DNA of 64,000 nucleotides, taken from NCBI RefSeq assembly GCF_030867145.1, contig NC_134414.1, positions 21,656,518 to 21,720,517 on the forward strand, written 5' to 3'. Below the pieces are notes generated by a model. The model was not told where the DNA came from. It did not search any database and saw only the letters and a list, made by a program, of their open reading frames with translations. How positions within the stretch are numbered: position 1 is the first letter of the stretch; each line of letters opens with the position of its first letter. The translations under genes and the position numbers were made by a program. The stretch comes from Opisthocomus hoazin (lineage: Eukaryota; Chordata; Aves; Opisthocomiformes; Opisthocomidae). Below are positions 51,601 through 59,172 of the stretch, piece by piece.

Positions 51601-54600
51601 GAGGCAGAAGACTAGGACTAAGAGGGATAACCGAACAAATTTAACCACTGTGTAAAAAAAACAACTGGCAGGTAGTGGTAATTCTGAATTTTCAGTGCCT
51701 CTTTCTGGACTTCAGCATGGTGTACCATCTAGTATCTGATACTGGTGTGGACAGAGTAGTCCAGTTCTGTTGTTCTCTGCCGGGATTTGGTCCTTCAGCA
51801 AAGTCAATTCTAACCCTAGCTTTGCAAAGTTACTAAAAAGTCATTCCTGTATTAAAATGGAAGAAGCCAGACAGTTGTTTGGAGAGAGGTTTAGTCAAGA
51901 CTGTGAAATATATGGAAGCATAATCAAAAAGTTAGAAGGCAATAAATCTGGGAGATAATTTGCGGATTCTGCTCTAAACGCACAGTTTGTTGGCACTTTC
52001 TCCCCCACTCCTCAGACTGCTGGTCTAGCTACATACAGCCCGCAGTCCCCTGGCTTTCAGTTCAGTGCACAACCACTGATACAGTGGATCAGTCAGCTTA
52101 ATTTATCTGAAATGCCCTCAAAGTCTGGTACATTTGAATTCTGCATTCAGAAGCAACCTTGGTTTATGTTCTGCGTACAGACTCCTGGCAAAACCTGGAA
52201 TGAAAATCCTTTCTTCCCTGTACCTTCTGTGTGTATTCTCCAAAAAAAGTTTCAGCCTTTCTGTGGAGATTTGCTGCTAGCTTGATAGATGTTGCTCCAC
52301 TAAAAATCCTGCAGAGAAAACAGATGCTTAATGCCCCTGTCAGGTCTGCATTTCAGTCTGTCAGTTTTTTGCTCACTTTCTCCTTTGCTCTGTTGCCTGG
52401 CAGGTCTGTGCACTGAGATTCTCTTAAGCTCTCTTGATTGAGTCTGCAGAAAAGCAGTAGTCTTTTTTTATTTTTACGTATTGTATAAAATTATTTATAT
52501 ATTAAATAAAATTCTTATATATCTAAAACCCAATATATATAAAAAATAAAAAGTGCGTGTGTGTATGCGTGTCTATACACATATACAAGTAGATATTCTA
52601 GAGACTGATCACCTTTATGGTACATTAGTATTCTATCCAGTATCCTCTCATTACAATTGCTATCAAGAATAATTTGCTGAAGGAAGACTTTCACAGGCCT
52701 TGTGTTAACATAGATAGTCTTTAAGTTTGGATGAGGGGGAACCTCAGTGCTTGCATGAAAGAGAAATTTGTCTTTTAGTTGCAAAGGACAGCTTTGAAAA
52801 CATAAACAAACAACAAGGTGGAAAGGAATAATTAGCTAGTCTGGCCTTCTGGATAGGAGACAAGGTAAAGAGGAGACAAGGATGTGAAATCTTTTACTTC
52901 TCAGGCACTTAATTTTGTTAAATGCTAACATACATATATATATATATATGTATATATCAGTCTCCAGGGGCAGATCTTAACAGGCAAGTGTGCTGGATGG
53001 ACAGGTTAGTCACAGCTCTAAGGGGCTGCCAGAGAAGGTAATTTCCTGTGTGACTTTCGTCATGTCTTCGAGGAGGAATGCAGCATATTTTTCTCTGTTT
53101 CTCCCTGTGTTGGTACACAGAGAATAAATAAAGCAGGCTGAAGCCAAGTTATTTGGGAAATGTCTGATACACACAACTTAGTGTCCAGCTCATTTTGCAA
53201 GTATTGCTTACACATCAGTGTTACAAAGCAGTGGGTAGCTACAGGTGTTGTCAGGTCTGAAATGGGTGATACCAGGATACATGATCCATCTGTCCACATC
53301 TGTCTGTCCTCTCGCTGACCAGGGAAGGCACCCACTGCACTCTCACCCCAGTCCTCTGGCCATGGATGTGGGCCTGACCCTGACTGTATGGCCAGGGCAG
53401 AGGTTTTGGGTCTTGCTCCAGCTGCCATGAGCAAGTGCAGGGCTGCCCGTCACGTCCCCCAGACAGTGTCCATCACAGGCTTTGCACATCCAGTCATCCC
53501 TCTGCTGGTTCCTGGCCCTCCTTCTCACTGCCGTTGTACTTCCTTCTCTAGACCCCAGTCTTGTTCCAACTAAAAAGCCTGCCCCTAGTTACTTTTCCTC
53601 AGTTGTTTCCAGTCTTCATACACCTGTAACCTGACTTCATATTTCTCATGCTGTTTACCTAGTTAATCTTAGCCTCATACGGTATGACTCATATGGACCT
53701 CAGTATTCCCTCCAGTGATCTGTGGAGCTTAGACATTTCTCACGCAACTCCCCCTCAACCACCTGTGGGATCCAGCCAGCCCTTTCTGAGCTTTCTGTAA
53801 CTATTTCTGCAAGCTTCTGAGCTTTCCAATCCCGCCATACAAATATCTGAGTAAGCTGCAGTCTCCTTTCTCAAAGTCCAGGGTCATTATTCTCTTAGTC
53901 ATCGTCCTCGTTTCTTCTAGGATCTTGAACTATCTTTTCTCATTGTGCAGCCGAGCCTGCTACTGACCTTCACTCACCTTAGAAGTAAATATATTGCATA
54001 TGCATGAGTAGCAGTTGGGGTAGAGTGTCTCTAAGAGTTGGGTAATCCAGCTAACTTGGAGAAATGGTCTTTACTGCACTCTAGAAATCTCTGATGCTTG
54101 TGCTCTGTTGTGTTGCCCTTTGAGCAGATGTCAGGGTGGCTGAGGTACCAAGAGCCCCAAAGCCTGCGACTGCAACATGGAGGCTTTTTCTATTTTTGTG
54201 GAAAAGGCTACATCTCAGTCTTCTAAGTGATTGGATTCCAACCATGACAATCCTCTTTGCTGGCCTTCTCTTTGATCCTGACCCATAAACTCTTGGTTAG
54301 CTTGGCTCTGGTTATTATTAGTAGAGTACCATGCATTTGAGCTCCTTAGTGTAGAGCGATAAAGCTGTCTAGTCAAATAAAGAACACGGAAAAAGCAATT
54401 TCTTTGTTCATTTTGGTCATTAATCAGACCATGTGGAAAGCCTATTAATTCAGATTTGTGTTACTTCAGTTGATTTGATTTCTCCTGTTTTCAAATGATT
54501 GCTCATCCTGTCTTCTGAAAACATTTTAAATGTTAAGTGTAGATGCAGCATATATTGCAAGGCAATACACATTTCTTCTGTTGAAATAGTTTCTGGGAGT

Positions 54601-57600
54601 ATTTAACCCGTTTCATTTTAAATCTTTGTCTGAACCTGTTCTACAGTAAAAGAAATCACTGTGCTGTGTTTTCATGCGTTCAAATCATTCTGAAGAAGTT
54701 CACTAATGGAACATATCTTATAGTTAGTAAAAGTAGCAACTTAATATGAGAATGAAGCACTAACTTCTGTAAAATTGTTGTGCAGCAGTTCTGACGAAGT
54801 GGCCTCAGATCCTTTACAACTGGCTCATATTTCAGGAAGGACAGGAAATGTTCTCGGTGCAGATTAAGAACTCTTGTGACACTTAAGGATGAAAGGTTGT
54901 ACTGGTCTTAAATTTCCTGTTGAATTTGCTTTGTGCAAGGATAGAGTTTGCTGTCTAAGATTCCATCTTTTTGAAGAGTTACGGGAGATGGCCAGCTTTT
55001 CACTCAATCCACATAGAGGCATAGTGAAGTTACCGTGTGAATATAGACATACTCAAGATCTTTGTATAAGCATAATTAACAAATCTCAGAAAAGGCAGTA
55101 TTTAAAGTCTGATACGGCATTCATCTGAATTAATTTTTAAAAATGTTTACTGATTCAACTTATTCAACAAAGAAAAGTGGTATTCCTCTTAAAGCCATAC
55201 AATATTCTTTCTTTGGAGTTTCAACTTATTTCACGAAAATAATTGTCAGCTTGCTTTGAATTGAAGGAGGTACTTGAGCCTTGTAGGTGTTCGTTGAAGA
55301 TGCCCCTGCTCATTGCAGGGGGTTGGATGAGATGACCTTTAAAGGTCCTTCCAACTGCAATCATTTTACAATTCTGTGATTCTGTTTTGCTTGGTTACTT
55401 CTACGCATTCCCTGATCAGTGTAGGGGAGTGATGATGTCTGGCCACCTCAGTTTCTGTTGATGAATAGAACGGTCAGCTGTACTTTCACTTATAATAGCA
55501 AAATAATCCATTGGTTTCAGTATTGCTTTTGGAAGCTGATTTTAAATGTCTTTCTAGAAGAGCTTGCTCCCAAGAAGTTGTTGCATTTCACACCCAGATG
55601 TGAAACAGGATTGTTTTTGGTTTGTCAGCTGAATTTGTGTTCTCCTTTAAGGCTGCCATGGTCTGAGGACTACATTGTGTCTTTAGCATCTTCTTAGTGT
55701 TCTGTGTTATTTAATGATATTTCATAAATTCTAACTTACCTGCTTTTTGTCTGGCTTTATGAGAAAACCTTGCACATTTCTTATTCCAGAAAAGTACGTG
55801 AATGGTAGCACTAAAATCAAAGAAGAGATGTAACTTCAGTCAGAGTAGGGTTGTGGTCTGAGTGGCATCTGATGAATCTGTGAAAACTGATATTGCCCTT
55901 TCTAGTCAATGGAAAGAAAAGCTGATTCATATAGTCAGGTTTTTTAGTTTAACCAACTGTAGATTTGGCGAATGATTAAGAAGTAAATTCGAAAGAGTGT
56001 CGAATCTTACAACATGAGGAAATTTTTAGCAGTAGTAGAATGTGTTTGTCCCAAATTGTTCTCTGTTTGGAATGTACTATAGAAAAGAGGCAGTAATGAG
56101 TCAAAATGGTGACGTTTCTTTGAGCAAGTTACGTAGTTAAAAGTGTTTGGAGATTGTTTGTACACAACTTTGTTTAAGCTTATCTGCTAGTACTTTCTTA
56201 CGAGATTTGACCTTAACACCTTCCCTTTCCCCCAAGTCTAAGGGCAGTATTCTTTTGGTTCAGATGTCATTTGAATTCTGATAGCACTGGTCTTTTTTGG
56301 TAGGGTTGCTAAATAATGTAGAAAATTTGGCCAACACTAACTAATAATTAATTTTATGCAATTATTAAGAAAGATGTCAGTGCAGAACAGCAACCTGGTG
56401 GCTGAGATTTCATATTTGAATGAGAAAACCTGTGCTGAAGTCTCTCCACATCATAGGCTGCTCTTTTTGACTTGTCTTTTTTAACTTTTCCTATGGAGAG
56501 AGCAGTTTCTTCGCCTTGTCAAACCTGTTCTCTGCAGCTGTGATCCTGATCTTTGATACTAGCTCTGGAGACATAGAAGAAAAGCTGTGATAAAATCAGA
56601 GTTTGCAACTCTGTACGTGTCTGTGTCAGTCTGCATAGACATTGCGTAGCTGCTGTACATTTCTGCTTCTTCCAGTATTTTGTCAACAGTTGACAGCAAT
56701 ACTTTATGTAGAACAATGCTGTGAAATCTGGAAAAGCAAAAAAGTGTTTCTTGTGCAAAGGATTTTGTTTTGCTACTTCGAGCCCTCTGCTGAAGCGATA
56801 ACAGATTTGTTGTCGTGGCAGCAATCTCTCTGTACGTGTTCTGCTGTGCCTAGTGTTCAGGCCCAGTTCCAGGCTGGAATCTCCTCCAGCTGCTGCAGTG
56901 AAGCGTCAAATGTGCTTTGTTTGGCTGTTTTTGTTTCAGTTAGCCAGTAGGCCAAACTCTAACACATAGTTTCATTGCAGAAGTAGTTAGTGTTGCTCCA
57001 GTTTCAGTTCCCAGTTCTCAGCAGTGCACTGCCAGTAAGTGTGCAAAATACACTGGATAAAAACTTCCCTTGATCTTTTTTTCATAAAATTCTATTTGCT
57101 TTACTGTTGCTGTTAATTGCTTGTAGAAGAACAGTATTGGGTTATTAGAGATACTTAAACAAAATTACATTAAAATAAAAGCCTTATTGAAAAATGTGTT
57201 CCTCATCCTGAGAGCGTGGGCTTCTTTTTGGGTGCATGTCCACTTCTCAGCGTTTTAATCTGTAGCCAGTACCAAAGTTGCCCCATTTAAGCACAGATTT
57301 GGTTGCGTTTTGGTTGGTGGTTTGTTATTTAAGCAGGGTGCCTCTCCTGTTGACTACTCTGTCCCTTTGGCTGCTGTTAGCGGTTCAAGGTTCTCTCGGG
57401 CCTGCGGTCACTCTTGCTGCCCTGCAGTACTGTTTGGATGCTTTGTGTGCTGTTTGTAATGGTGTTTCCCCCCGGGAGTATAGGTTTGATTTTTCTCCTG
57501 TGACGTAACTTGGGTGTCTTTAGTCAGAGCTGTGTGGTGAAGAGAAGACATAACACTGTCTGCTTCGAATGAGCAGCGTTGAGGGGAGATGTAGTGTATA

Positions 57601-59172
57601 ACTATGCATAACATGACTCAAAAGAGACTGGCCTTTTATATGTGTGTGTGCACGTGTATGTATATAGCCATTTTGGTTTGTTAAATACTTTACTCCTTTG
57701 GTAAGTGCACGTACACGCCCTGAGTATTACAAACATGATCATTTCTGTGTTGTGAGCTTTTAAATGTAGCTGTGGTCTCGAGTGTTCCTTGCACAGTACT
57801 GGTGTCCCCCCACATTTTTCATACACCTAATAAGAAGGCTCCTGAAATCTGAAAGAGACTTAAATGTTCTTTTGAATTTGGATTTGACAGGGTCAGGTGT
57901 AATGGTACTGGGCAGTTACGAAGTTTACTGAAGTCAAATGATCTGTTGGAGGCAGAGTATCTGTTCCCATGCAGTGCTCTCCAGTACTGTTGCTGTACAG
58001 TGTTTGTGCTTTTTGGCAAAGTTTTGTCCCTTTGTGTATAGAATATTAGTATAACTTTGAATTATCATGAATAATGGTAAAATAGTAGTATTATTGGCAA
58101 TGCTAGCTACATGTGCCGTGAAGGTAAAGCCTTACTGTAGAGGACTGCAGGCATGTGAGATTTCCTTTGAGGGAGAAATGGTAGCTTTTTCTGAAAGTAG
58201 TCATTTATCCATACTGTGTTTGTTCTTTTAATCTTTCCGTCACTGCAAGATGATGGGCATAATGTTCTGGGTGCATTTCTAGCAGTGAAGGACACTGACA
58301 GAAATCAGTGCTATCTCAGTCCTTGTCATGACATCTGTGTATCTTCAGTGCCAAATTACATTGGTGTTTCTTCCACTGTATTTTACTGCGAATCATAGGT
58401 AATTTGCTCTTGTCTACAGCTTTTCAGGTTCTTTGTTTGCTTTCTTTCCTGAGAGAATTTGTAACTGTTTTTGAGATTTCTCAGTTATTTCATATTCGTT
58501 CCTCTCCCAGTGTTCACTTGAATTTTTCAAGCTAGATTGTCCTGTTGTAGGCTAAATATTGTTTCATAAATATGTTGGTCAAAATGTATCCATCTGAATT
58601 ACTGTAATTAAAATCAAATCACTTGAGCCACTGATGAGGGCTTCCAATTTGGTCAACTCTTGTGTATCTACCTTTCAGATTAATTTGTTTGTTTGATTCT
58701 GTGCTTTAGATCACTTGGTCTTGCAATGGCACCTCGTGTGAGATTTCTTCAGAAAGTTCGGAAACAGCTGTGTGCAAAAGAGGCAGCTGATGGGACGGAT
58801 CACTCGAAGGAGACAGAGGAAAATAAAAATCCCATCTCCTCGATAAACATTGAAGAAGCGGAGAAATGTGGAACTAATTTCAGTGGAAAGGTGTCTGTTA
58901 ATGGAACAAAGGAAAAGGAGAGAAGGAAAGAAACTGAGGAATGTTCTGCTTCCAGTGAAGGTGCTGAGGAGAGTGGTGAGTCTGAGAATGAATTGAAAGA
59001 GGTGTCTGAGGAGGAGGAAGTTCCTGTACCAAGCAGGGTTCCAAACCCAGACTCGGTGCAGTTCTTTGAAGATGATGACGACGATGACGACGACGATACT
59101 AAGGATCTTGATTTGCTGACAGTGAGACGACGGAATGTTTTTGGTGTGGAAGCTAAAGATAATCCAGCACTG
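480..59172 (+). CDS. DDX10: DDX10, DEAD-box RNA helicase 10 (13 exons, 3' end outside window)
   Basis: Joining the thirteen exons listed separately gives one open frame of 655 codons that matches vertebrate DDX10 from its first residue. Seen in the translation: Q motif (F71, Q96), Walker [10 protein letters not shown] 112-120, PTRELA 149-154, GG 177-178, TPGR 197-200, DEAD 222-225, SAT 253-255, IVFF 317-320, [10 protein letters not shown] 371-380, HRVGRTAR 401-408, then a post-helicase segment and an acidic linker with nine consecutive Asp (622-630). The family (yeast Dbp4/Hca4) is a nucleolar ATP-dependent helicase acting early in 18S rRNA maturation and U14 snoRNA release. Human DDX10 is 875 residues as I recall, so roughly a quarter, the basic C-terminal region, is missing here because the window ends. 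All introns are GT-AG and phases match throughout. No catalytic residue is missing, so this is a functional gene rather than a pseudogene. The span given includes the introns. Confidence 0.96.
857..1451 (+). mobile_element. CR1 LINE, 3' end fragment (sense)
   Basis: The sequence aligns by eye with the end of the CR1 reverse-transcriptase frame, with peptides [27 protein letters not shown] (over 906-993) and [21 protein letters not shown] (over 1030-1090), and then the 3' UTR ending CCAACCTATGATTCTGTGA. It is 5'-truncated and carries stops and indels. A 26-bp direct duplication sits in the 3' UTR at 1381-1428 (GGACTTGATGGTCTTAGAGG twice). It inserted just downstream of the CpG island in DDX10 intron 1. 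Confidence 0.9.
3497..3715 (-). mobile_element. CR1 LINE, 3' fragment (antisense)
   Basis: Reads ATCATAGAATGCTTTGGGTT then GGTCATCTAGCCCAACCCCCCTGCAGTGAGCAGGGAC, the reverse complement of the CR1 3' UTR, followed by the antisense C-terminal coding tail (TCTCTGGGCAACCTGTGCCAGTG). About 220 nt, severely 5'-truncated. Confidence 0.92.
4695..4715. repeat. Poly(C) tract, 21 C
   Basis: An uninterrupted run of 21 C in intron 1, flanked by TAGT and ATGAG. Length errors are likely in any assembly at such a run. Confidence 0.95.
5010..6215 (-). other. GC-rich block in intron 1, possible LTR-type insertion (unclassified)
   Basis: About 1.2 kb whose base composition differs sharply from the AT-rich intron around it. 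It is split in two by a TAA/TAG-rich microsatellite-like patch at 5638-5690. On the minus strand a TATA-like GGATAAAAGGAGC is seen at about 5785-5797, preceded by a purine-rich segment and followed by C-rich stretches, a layout reminiscent of a retroviral LTR leader. Several open frames of 60-103 codons exist on both strands but resemble no protein I know. Edges are approximate and I cannot assign a family. Confidence 0.35.
5638..5690. repeat. Degenerate (ATT/AGT)n trinucleotide microsatellite
   Basis: Imperfect trinucleotide repeats reading TATTATTATTAGTAGTTATT and AATAGTAGTAGTAATAG within the GC-rich intron 1 block. Confidence 0.85.
7112..7545 (+). mobile_element. CR1 LINE fragment, diverged (sense)
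   Basis: Begins with the decayed coding segment GGTTCAGTGGAGGGCCACCG ... TGTGAGGAGAGGCTGGGGGA, continues through the antisense-free C-terminal tail (AGGTTGCCCAGAGGGGCTGT) and ends in the 3' UTR with CAGTTGTTCTGTGATTTC. It is more diverged than the 21.6-24.7 kb copy. It ends 70 nt upstream of the exon 2 splice acceptor, so the intron 1 polypyrimidine region directly abuts it. Confidence 0.85.
7616..7676 (+). CDS. DDX10: DDX10 exon 2 (residues 63-82)
   Basis: Acceptor TTTCAG at 7615, donor GTAAGT at 7677, 61 nt, ends in phase 1. Encodes [20 protein letters not shown], including the Q-motif aromatic F71 and the FPLSKKTL segment typical of DDX10/Dbp4. Confidence 0.95.
7901..8031 (+). CDS. DDX10: DDX10 exon 3 (residues 83-126, Walker A)
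   Basis: 131 nt between ACTAG at 7900 and donor GTAAGT at 8032. It enters in phase 1 (G83 is split) and leaves in phase 0. Carries the end of the Q motif ([10 protein letters not shown]96) and motif [10 protein letters not shown] at residues 112-120, which binds the ATP phosphates. Intron 2 before it is only 224 nt. Confidence 0.96.
9318..9745 (-). mobile_element. CR1 LINE fragment with internal deletion (antisense)
   Basis: On the minus strand it codes for the CR1 segment [16 protein letters not shown], then [19 protein letters not shown] and [12 protein letters not shown], and then jumps directly to the C-terminal CATCTGAACATGAGGAAGAA tail and 3' UTR. Compared with the longer copy at 21.6-24.7 kb, the part equivalent to about 24130-24435 there is absent, so roughly 300 nt was lost internally at about 9538. 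The 3' terminus is CAGAATCACAGAATG at about 9319. Confidence 0.9.
10007..10066 (+). repeat. 20-bp unit, three tandem copies
   Basis: Three consecutive copies of about ATTAGTATGGCTTTATCTTA at 10007-10026, 10027-10046 and 10047-10066, with one to three mismatches each. The array ends 83 nt before DDX10 exon 4, within the branch-point side of the intron. Confidence 0.93.
10150..10308 (+). CDS. DDX10: DDX10 exon 4 (residues 127-179, motif Ia)
   Basis: 159 nt, phase 0 at both ends, acceptor TTTTTTCAG at 10149 and donor GTGTGT at 10309. Contains [22 protein letters not shown] in two conserved blocks: motif Ia PTRELA at 149-154 and the GG doublet at 177-178, both in RNA contact in the family. Confidence 0.96.
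10309..10759 (+). other. DDX10 intron 4
   Basis: 451 nt of AT-rich sequence with no recognisable element. An apparent reading-through from exon 4 into this intron is open to 10350 only. Confidence 0.9.
10760..10880 (+). CDS. DDX10: DDX10 exon 5 (residues 180-219, motif Ib)
   Basis: 121 nt from acceptor CCTTTTCAG to donor GTAAGT at 10881, leaving in phase 1 within codon 220. Encodes [20 protein letters not shown] and RLLQHMDET, with motif Ib TPGR at 197-200. Confidence 0.96.
10881..11951 (+). other. DDX10 intron 5
   Basis: 1071 nt, AT-rich, no repeat or other feature recognised. Confidence 0.9.
11952..12141 (+). CDS. DDX10: DDX10 exon 6 (residues 220-282, DEAD and SAT)
   Basis: 190 nt from acceptor AATTCAG at 11951 to donor GTATGT at 12142, leaving in phase 2. 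Carries motif II DEAD at 222-225 (ATP hydrolysis) and motif III SAT at 253-255 (coupling to unwinding), joined by [19 protein letters not shown]. It is the most conserved exon in the window. Confidence 0.97.
12142..14327 (+). other. DDX10 intron 6
   Basis: 2186 nt. It has T-rich tracts at 12152-12204 and a T20 run followed by AG at 13724-13745, which could act as a cryptic acceptor. Otherwise nothing recognised. Confidence 0.9.
14328..14454 (+). CDS. DDX10: DDX10 exon 7 (residues 283-325, start of second RecA lobe)
   Basis: 127 nt between a T12AG acceptor at 14327 and donor GTATGG at 14455. Enters in phase 2 and leaves in phase 0. Encodes [17 protein letters not shown], the interdomain linker into lobe 2, and motif IV around IVFF 317-320. 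Confidence 0.95.
14455..15681 (+). other. DDX10 intron 7
   Basis: 1227 nt with no recognised repeat or gene. It ends in TTGTTGGGTAG at 15681, an acceptor with a weak pyrimidine tract next to the exon; the T-rich part sits farther upstream at 15652-15663. Confidence 0.88.
15682..15844 (+). CDS. DDX10: DDX10 exon 8 (residues 326-379, motif V)
   Basis: 163 nt, phase 0 in and phase 1 out, donor GTATGT at 15845. Encodes [33 protein letters not shown] and motif [10 protein letters not shown](D) at 371-380, where D380 is split across the intron. Confidence 0.96.
15845..17412 (+). other. DDX10 intron 8
   Basis: 1568 nt, AT-rich, no recognised element. Confidence 0.9.
17413..17497 (+). CDS. DDX10: DDX10 exon 9 (residues 380-407, motif VI)
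   Basis: 85 nt from acceptor CACACAG at 17412 to donor GTTTGT at 17498. Encodes [20 protein letters not shown] and IHRVGRTA(R), motif VI. The third residue of motif VI is Val where vertebrate DDX10 usually has Ala; the Arg residues that contact ATP are kept. The last Arg (408) is split by intron 9. Confidence 0.96.
18696..18733. repeat. C20-T18 compound homopolymer
   Basis: Twenty C directly followed by eighteen T, preceded by CCCG. On the minus strand it reads A18G20. Confidence 0.95.
21820..22884 (+). pseudogene. CR1 ORF2 part 1: APE-type endonuclease
   Basis: This frame (+1) carries the apurinic/apyrimidinic-like endonuclease of CR1: [15 protein letters not shown] near the start, the catalytic-Glu segment [17 protein letters not shown] (22252-22281) and the terminal GCSDHE with Ser-Asp-His at 22456-22464. 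All the usual catalytic residues are present. After 22884 the frame loses the CR1 sequence and stops at 22926. It is a broken retrotransposon gene, not a host gene. Confidence 0.9.
22887..24578 (+). pseudogene. CR1 ORF2 part 2: reverse transcriptase
   Basis: From 22887 the CR1 protein resumes in frame 3 ([17 protein letters not shown]) and runs to a stop at 24578. Seen in it: [39 protein letters not shown]-like [33 protein letters not shown] and the catalytic FADD at 23775-23786. Near the active site the copy has Val where CR1 usually has Gly after GSVL, and one residue seems missing in LFNFINDL. Together with the frame change at 22885, this copy is very probably inactive. Confidence 0.92.
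29795..30785 (-). mobile_element. LTR-type element of an avian endogenous-retrovirus family, probably solo LTR (antisense)
   Basis: About 1 kb of GC-rich sequence unlike the intron around it. It has the look of an LTR repeat that I recognise as widespread in birds: the block CCAGGTGCCTGCCAAAGCCG at its left end, repeated GCTCCAGCGTGGGGTCC motifs in the middle, and GCTACCAAAACTTTGCCATG near its right end. On the minus strand a TATA-like region is plausible around 30580. The open frames across it (up to 179 codons) are by-products of GC-rich repeats and show no gag, pol or env motif, so there is no coding retroviral gene. The family name and exact ends are uncertain. Confidence 0.6.
30211..30405. 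repeat. Imperfect tandem copies of a CTCCAGCGTGGGTCC motif
   Basis: Five diverged copies start near 30211, 30241, 30290, 30340 and 30381, spaced 30-50 nt apart, inside the LTR-like element. The spacing is irregular, with CATGGG/CACGGG/CACAGG following most copies. Confidence 0.75.
33144..33159. repeat. Poly(A) tract, 16 A
   Basis: A16 in intron 9 flanked by GGGC and GGCATCC. No retroelement body is visible upstream, so it is not clearly a retroposon tail. Confidence 0.9.
35270..35371 (+). CDS. DDX10: DDX10 exon 10 (residues 408-441)
   Basis: 102 nt from acceptor CCCCAATCAG at 35269 to donor GTAAGT at 35372. Completes R408 and encodes [20 protein letters not shown] then [13 protein letters not shown], the end of RecA lobe 2. 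The matching vertebrate segment is the same length. Confidence 0.95.
35495..35970 (-). mobile_element. Ancient CR1/L3-like LINE relic, 3' part (antisense)
   Basis: Decayed antisense CR1-like order is readable: a 3' end like GGAAGAGACCTTGAGAGGTT, then TTTTTATTGGATGCTTGTCTAAC, ACAATTTCCCAACATGATCT, and at 35840-35970 AGACTGAATGATTACAATTTC... CTCCAATTTGTCATGATCTT. These match the general pattern of old amniote CR1-clade LINEs read antisense. No coding capacity remains. Confidence 0.55.
36125..36600 (+). mobile_element. Ancient CR1/L3-like LINE relic, RT C-terminal part (sense)
   Basis: Sense-strand remnants: TTAAATGCAGAGTAATGCAC at 36160, GAGGCAACAGAATGTGAAGG near 36325, and AGCTAGAAGAAATCCAGAGA followed by CTAGGACTCTTTTACTTTG near 36450-36545. 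Their order agrees with the region after the reverse-transcriptase core of old CR1-clade LINEs. Its orientation is opposite to the neighbouring relic. Confidence 0.45.
37594..37667. repeat. A/C-rich low-complexity tract
   Basis: About 75 nt made almost only of A and C (CAACAACAGAACAACAAAAA and similar), interrupted by two G-containing spots. Confidence 0.85.
40600..42310 (-). mobile_element. Ancient CR1/L3-like LINE relic, RT-to-endonuclease part (antisense)
   Basis: A long decayed antisense copy. Readable landmarks in order are AATGAGTAATAGCGGGCCCA (40889), AAGCTATGCTGGCC then CAGGTGCTTACAAATTG (41190-41250), a CCAGCTGATTTATCTAAGTA patch (41441), ATCTCATTTTGTGCTTGTAT (41725), and AATAAAATCTAGAAGAGCCT followed by TTTACTTTTTCTGTCTTTGG (42028-42078). 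The order follows an old CR1-clade LINE read from its reverse transcriptase towards its endonuclease. The 144-codon + strand frame at 41879-42313 is a by-product. The family assignment is by recall of pattern, not by search. Confidence 0.5.
43386..43473 (+). CDS. DDX10: DDX10 exon 11 (residues 442-471)
   Basis: 88 nt from the T-rich acceptor TTTTTAATTAG at 43385 to donor GTAAGT at 43474, leaving in phase 0. Encodes [20 protein letters not shown] then QELKDKAQR, the conserved segment just after the helicase core. Confidence 0.95.
43890..44562 (+). mobile_element. CR1 LINE fragment, strongly decayed (sense)
   Basis: Starts at the CR1 segment CCTGGGGAGGAGTAACCTCA and keeps GACAACAGGCTGACCATGAG, TCAAGGGAGGTGATCCTTCC, CAGAGAGGCTGTGCAGTCTC and the end AGCTATTCTGTGATTCTGTA. 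Many indels and stops make it clearly older than the intron 9 copy. Confidence 0.9.
44733..44761. repeat. (AAT)n microsatellite
   Basis: Six AAT/ATA units followed by AACAACAATAA. Confidence 0.9.
50451..50539 (+). CDS. DDX10: DDX10 exon 12 (residues 472-500)
   Basis: 89 nt between a strong acceptor CTTTTTCTTTCAG at 50450 and donor GTAAGT at 50540, leaving in phase 2 within L501. Encodes [20 protein letters not shown] and FKLPLAEYA, the conserved post-helicase block of DDX10/Dbp4. Confidence 0.96.
52934..52957. repeat. (AT)n microsatellite
   Basis: Alternating AT with one G interruption (ATATATATATGTATATAT). Confidence 0.92.
53850..53970 (-). mobile_element. Ancient CR1-like LINE relic, endonuclease end (antisense)
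   Basis: TTCTCAAAGTCCAGGGTCAT followed by TTCTAGGATCTTGAACTATC and GTGCAGCCGAGCCTGCTACT reads as the antisense of the decayed region around the SDH motif of a CR1-clade endonuclease. In the intact intron 9 copy the same area reads, on the minus strand, AGGATCCTGAACTCGACCAT. Confidence 0.5.
55289..55385 (+). mobile_element. CR1 LINE 3' tail (sense)
   Basis: About 97 nt of CR1 3' UTR: GCTCATTGCAGGGGGTTGGA, GACCTTTAAAGGTCCTTCCA and the terminal CAATTCTGTGATTCTGT. Confidence 0.9.
58710..59172 (+). CDS. DDX10: DDX10 exon 13 (residues 501-655, acidic linker; last exon in window)
   Basis: 463 nt from acceptor GTGCTTTAG at 58709 to donor GTAAGT at 59173, leaving in phase 0. It starts with the conserved [16 protein letters not shown] and ends with the conserved RRRNVFG block and DNPAL. 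Between them is a low-complexity Glu/Ser/Lys-rich linker with nine Asp (622-630, bases 59071-59097, mixed GAT/GAC codons). The linker matches mammalian DDX10 only in character, and I do not see the EFRAYFNEKM-type block that I recall from the human protein. The exon is not terminal: no stop in frame, and a consensus donor follows. Confidence 0.94.

Larger units (their letters stand above)
50540..58709 (+). other. DDX10 intron 12
   Basis: 8170 nt. It contains a C-rich run at 50850-50869, an AT repeat at 52934-52957, a probable old CR1 relic at 53850-53970 and a CR1 tail at 55289-55385. The somewhat GC-richer segment 53280-53580 matches nothing I know. From 55390 to 58700 I see nothing. Confidence 0.88.
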
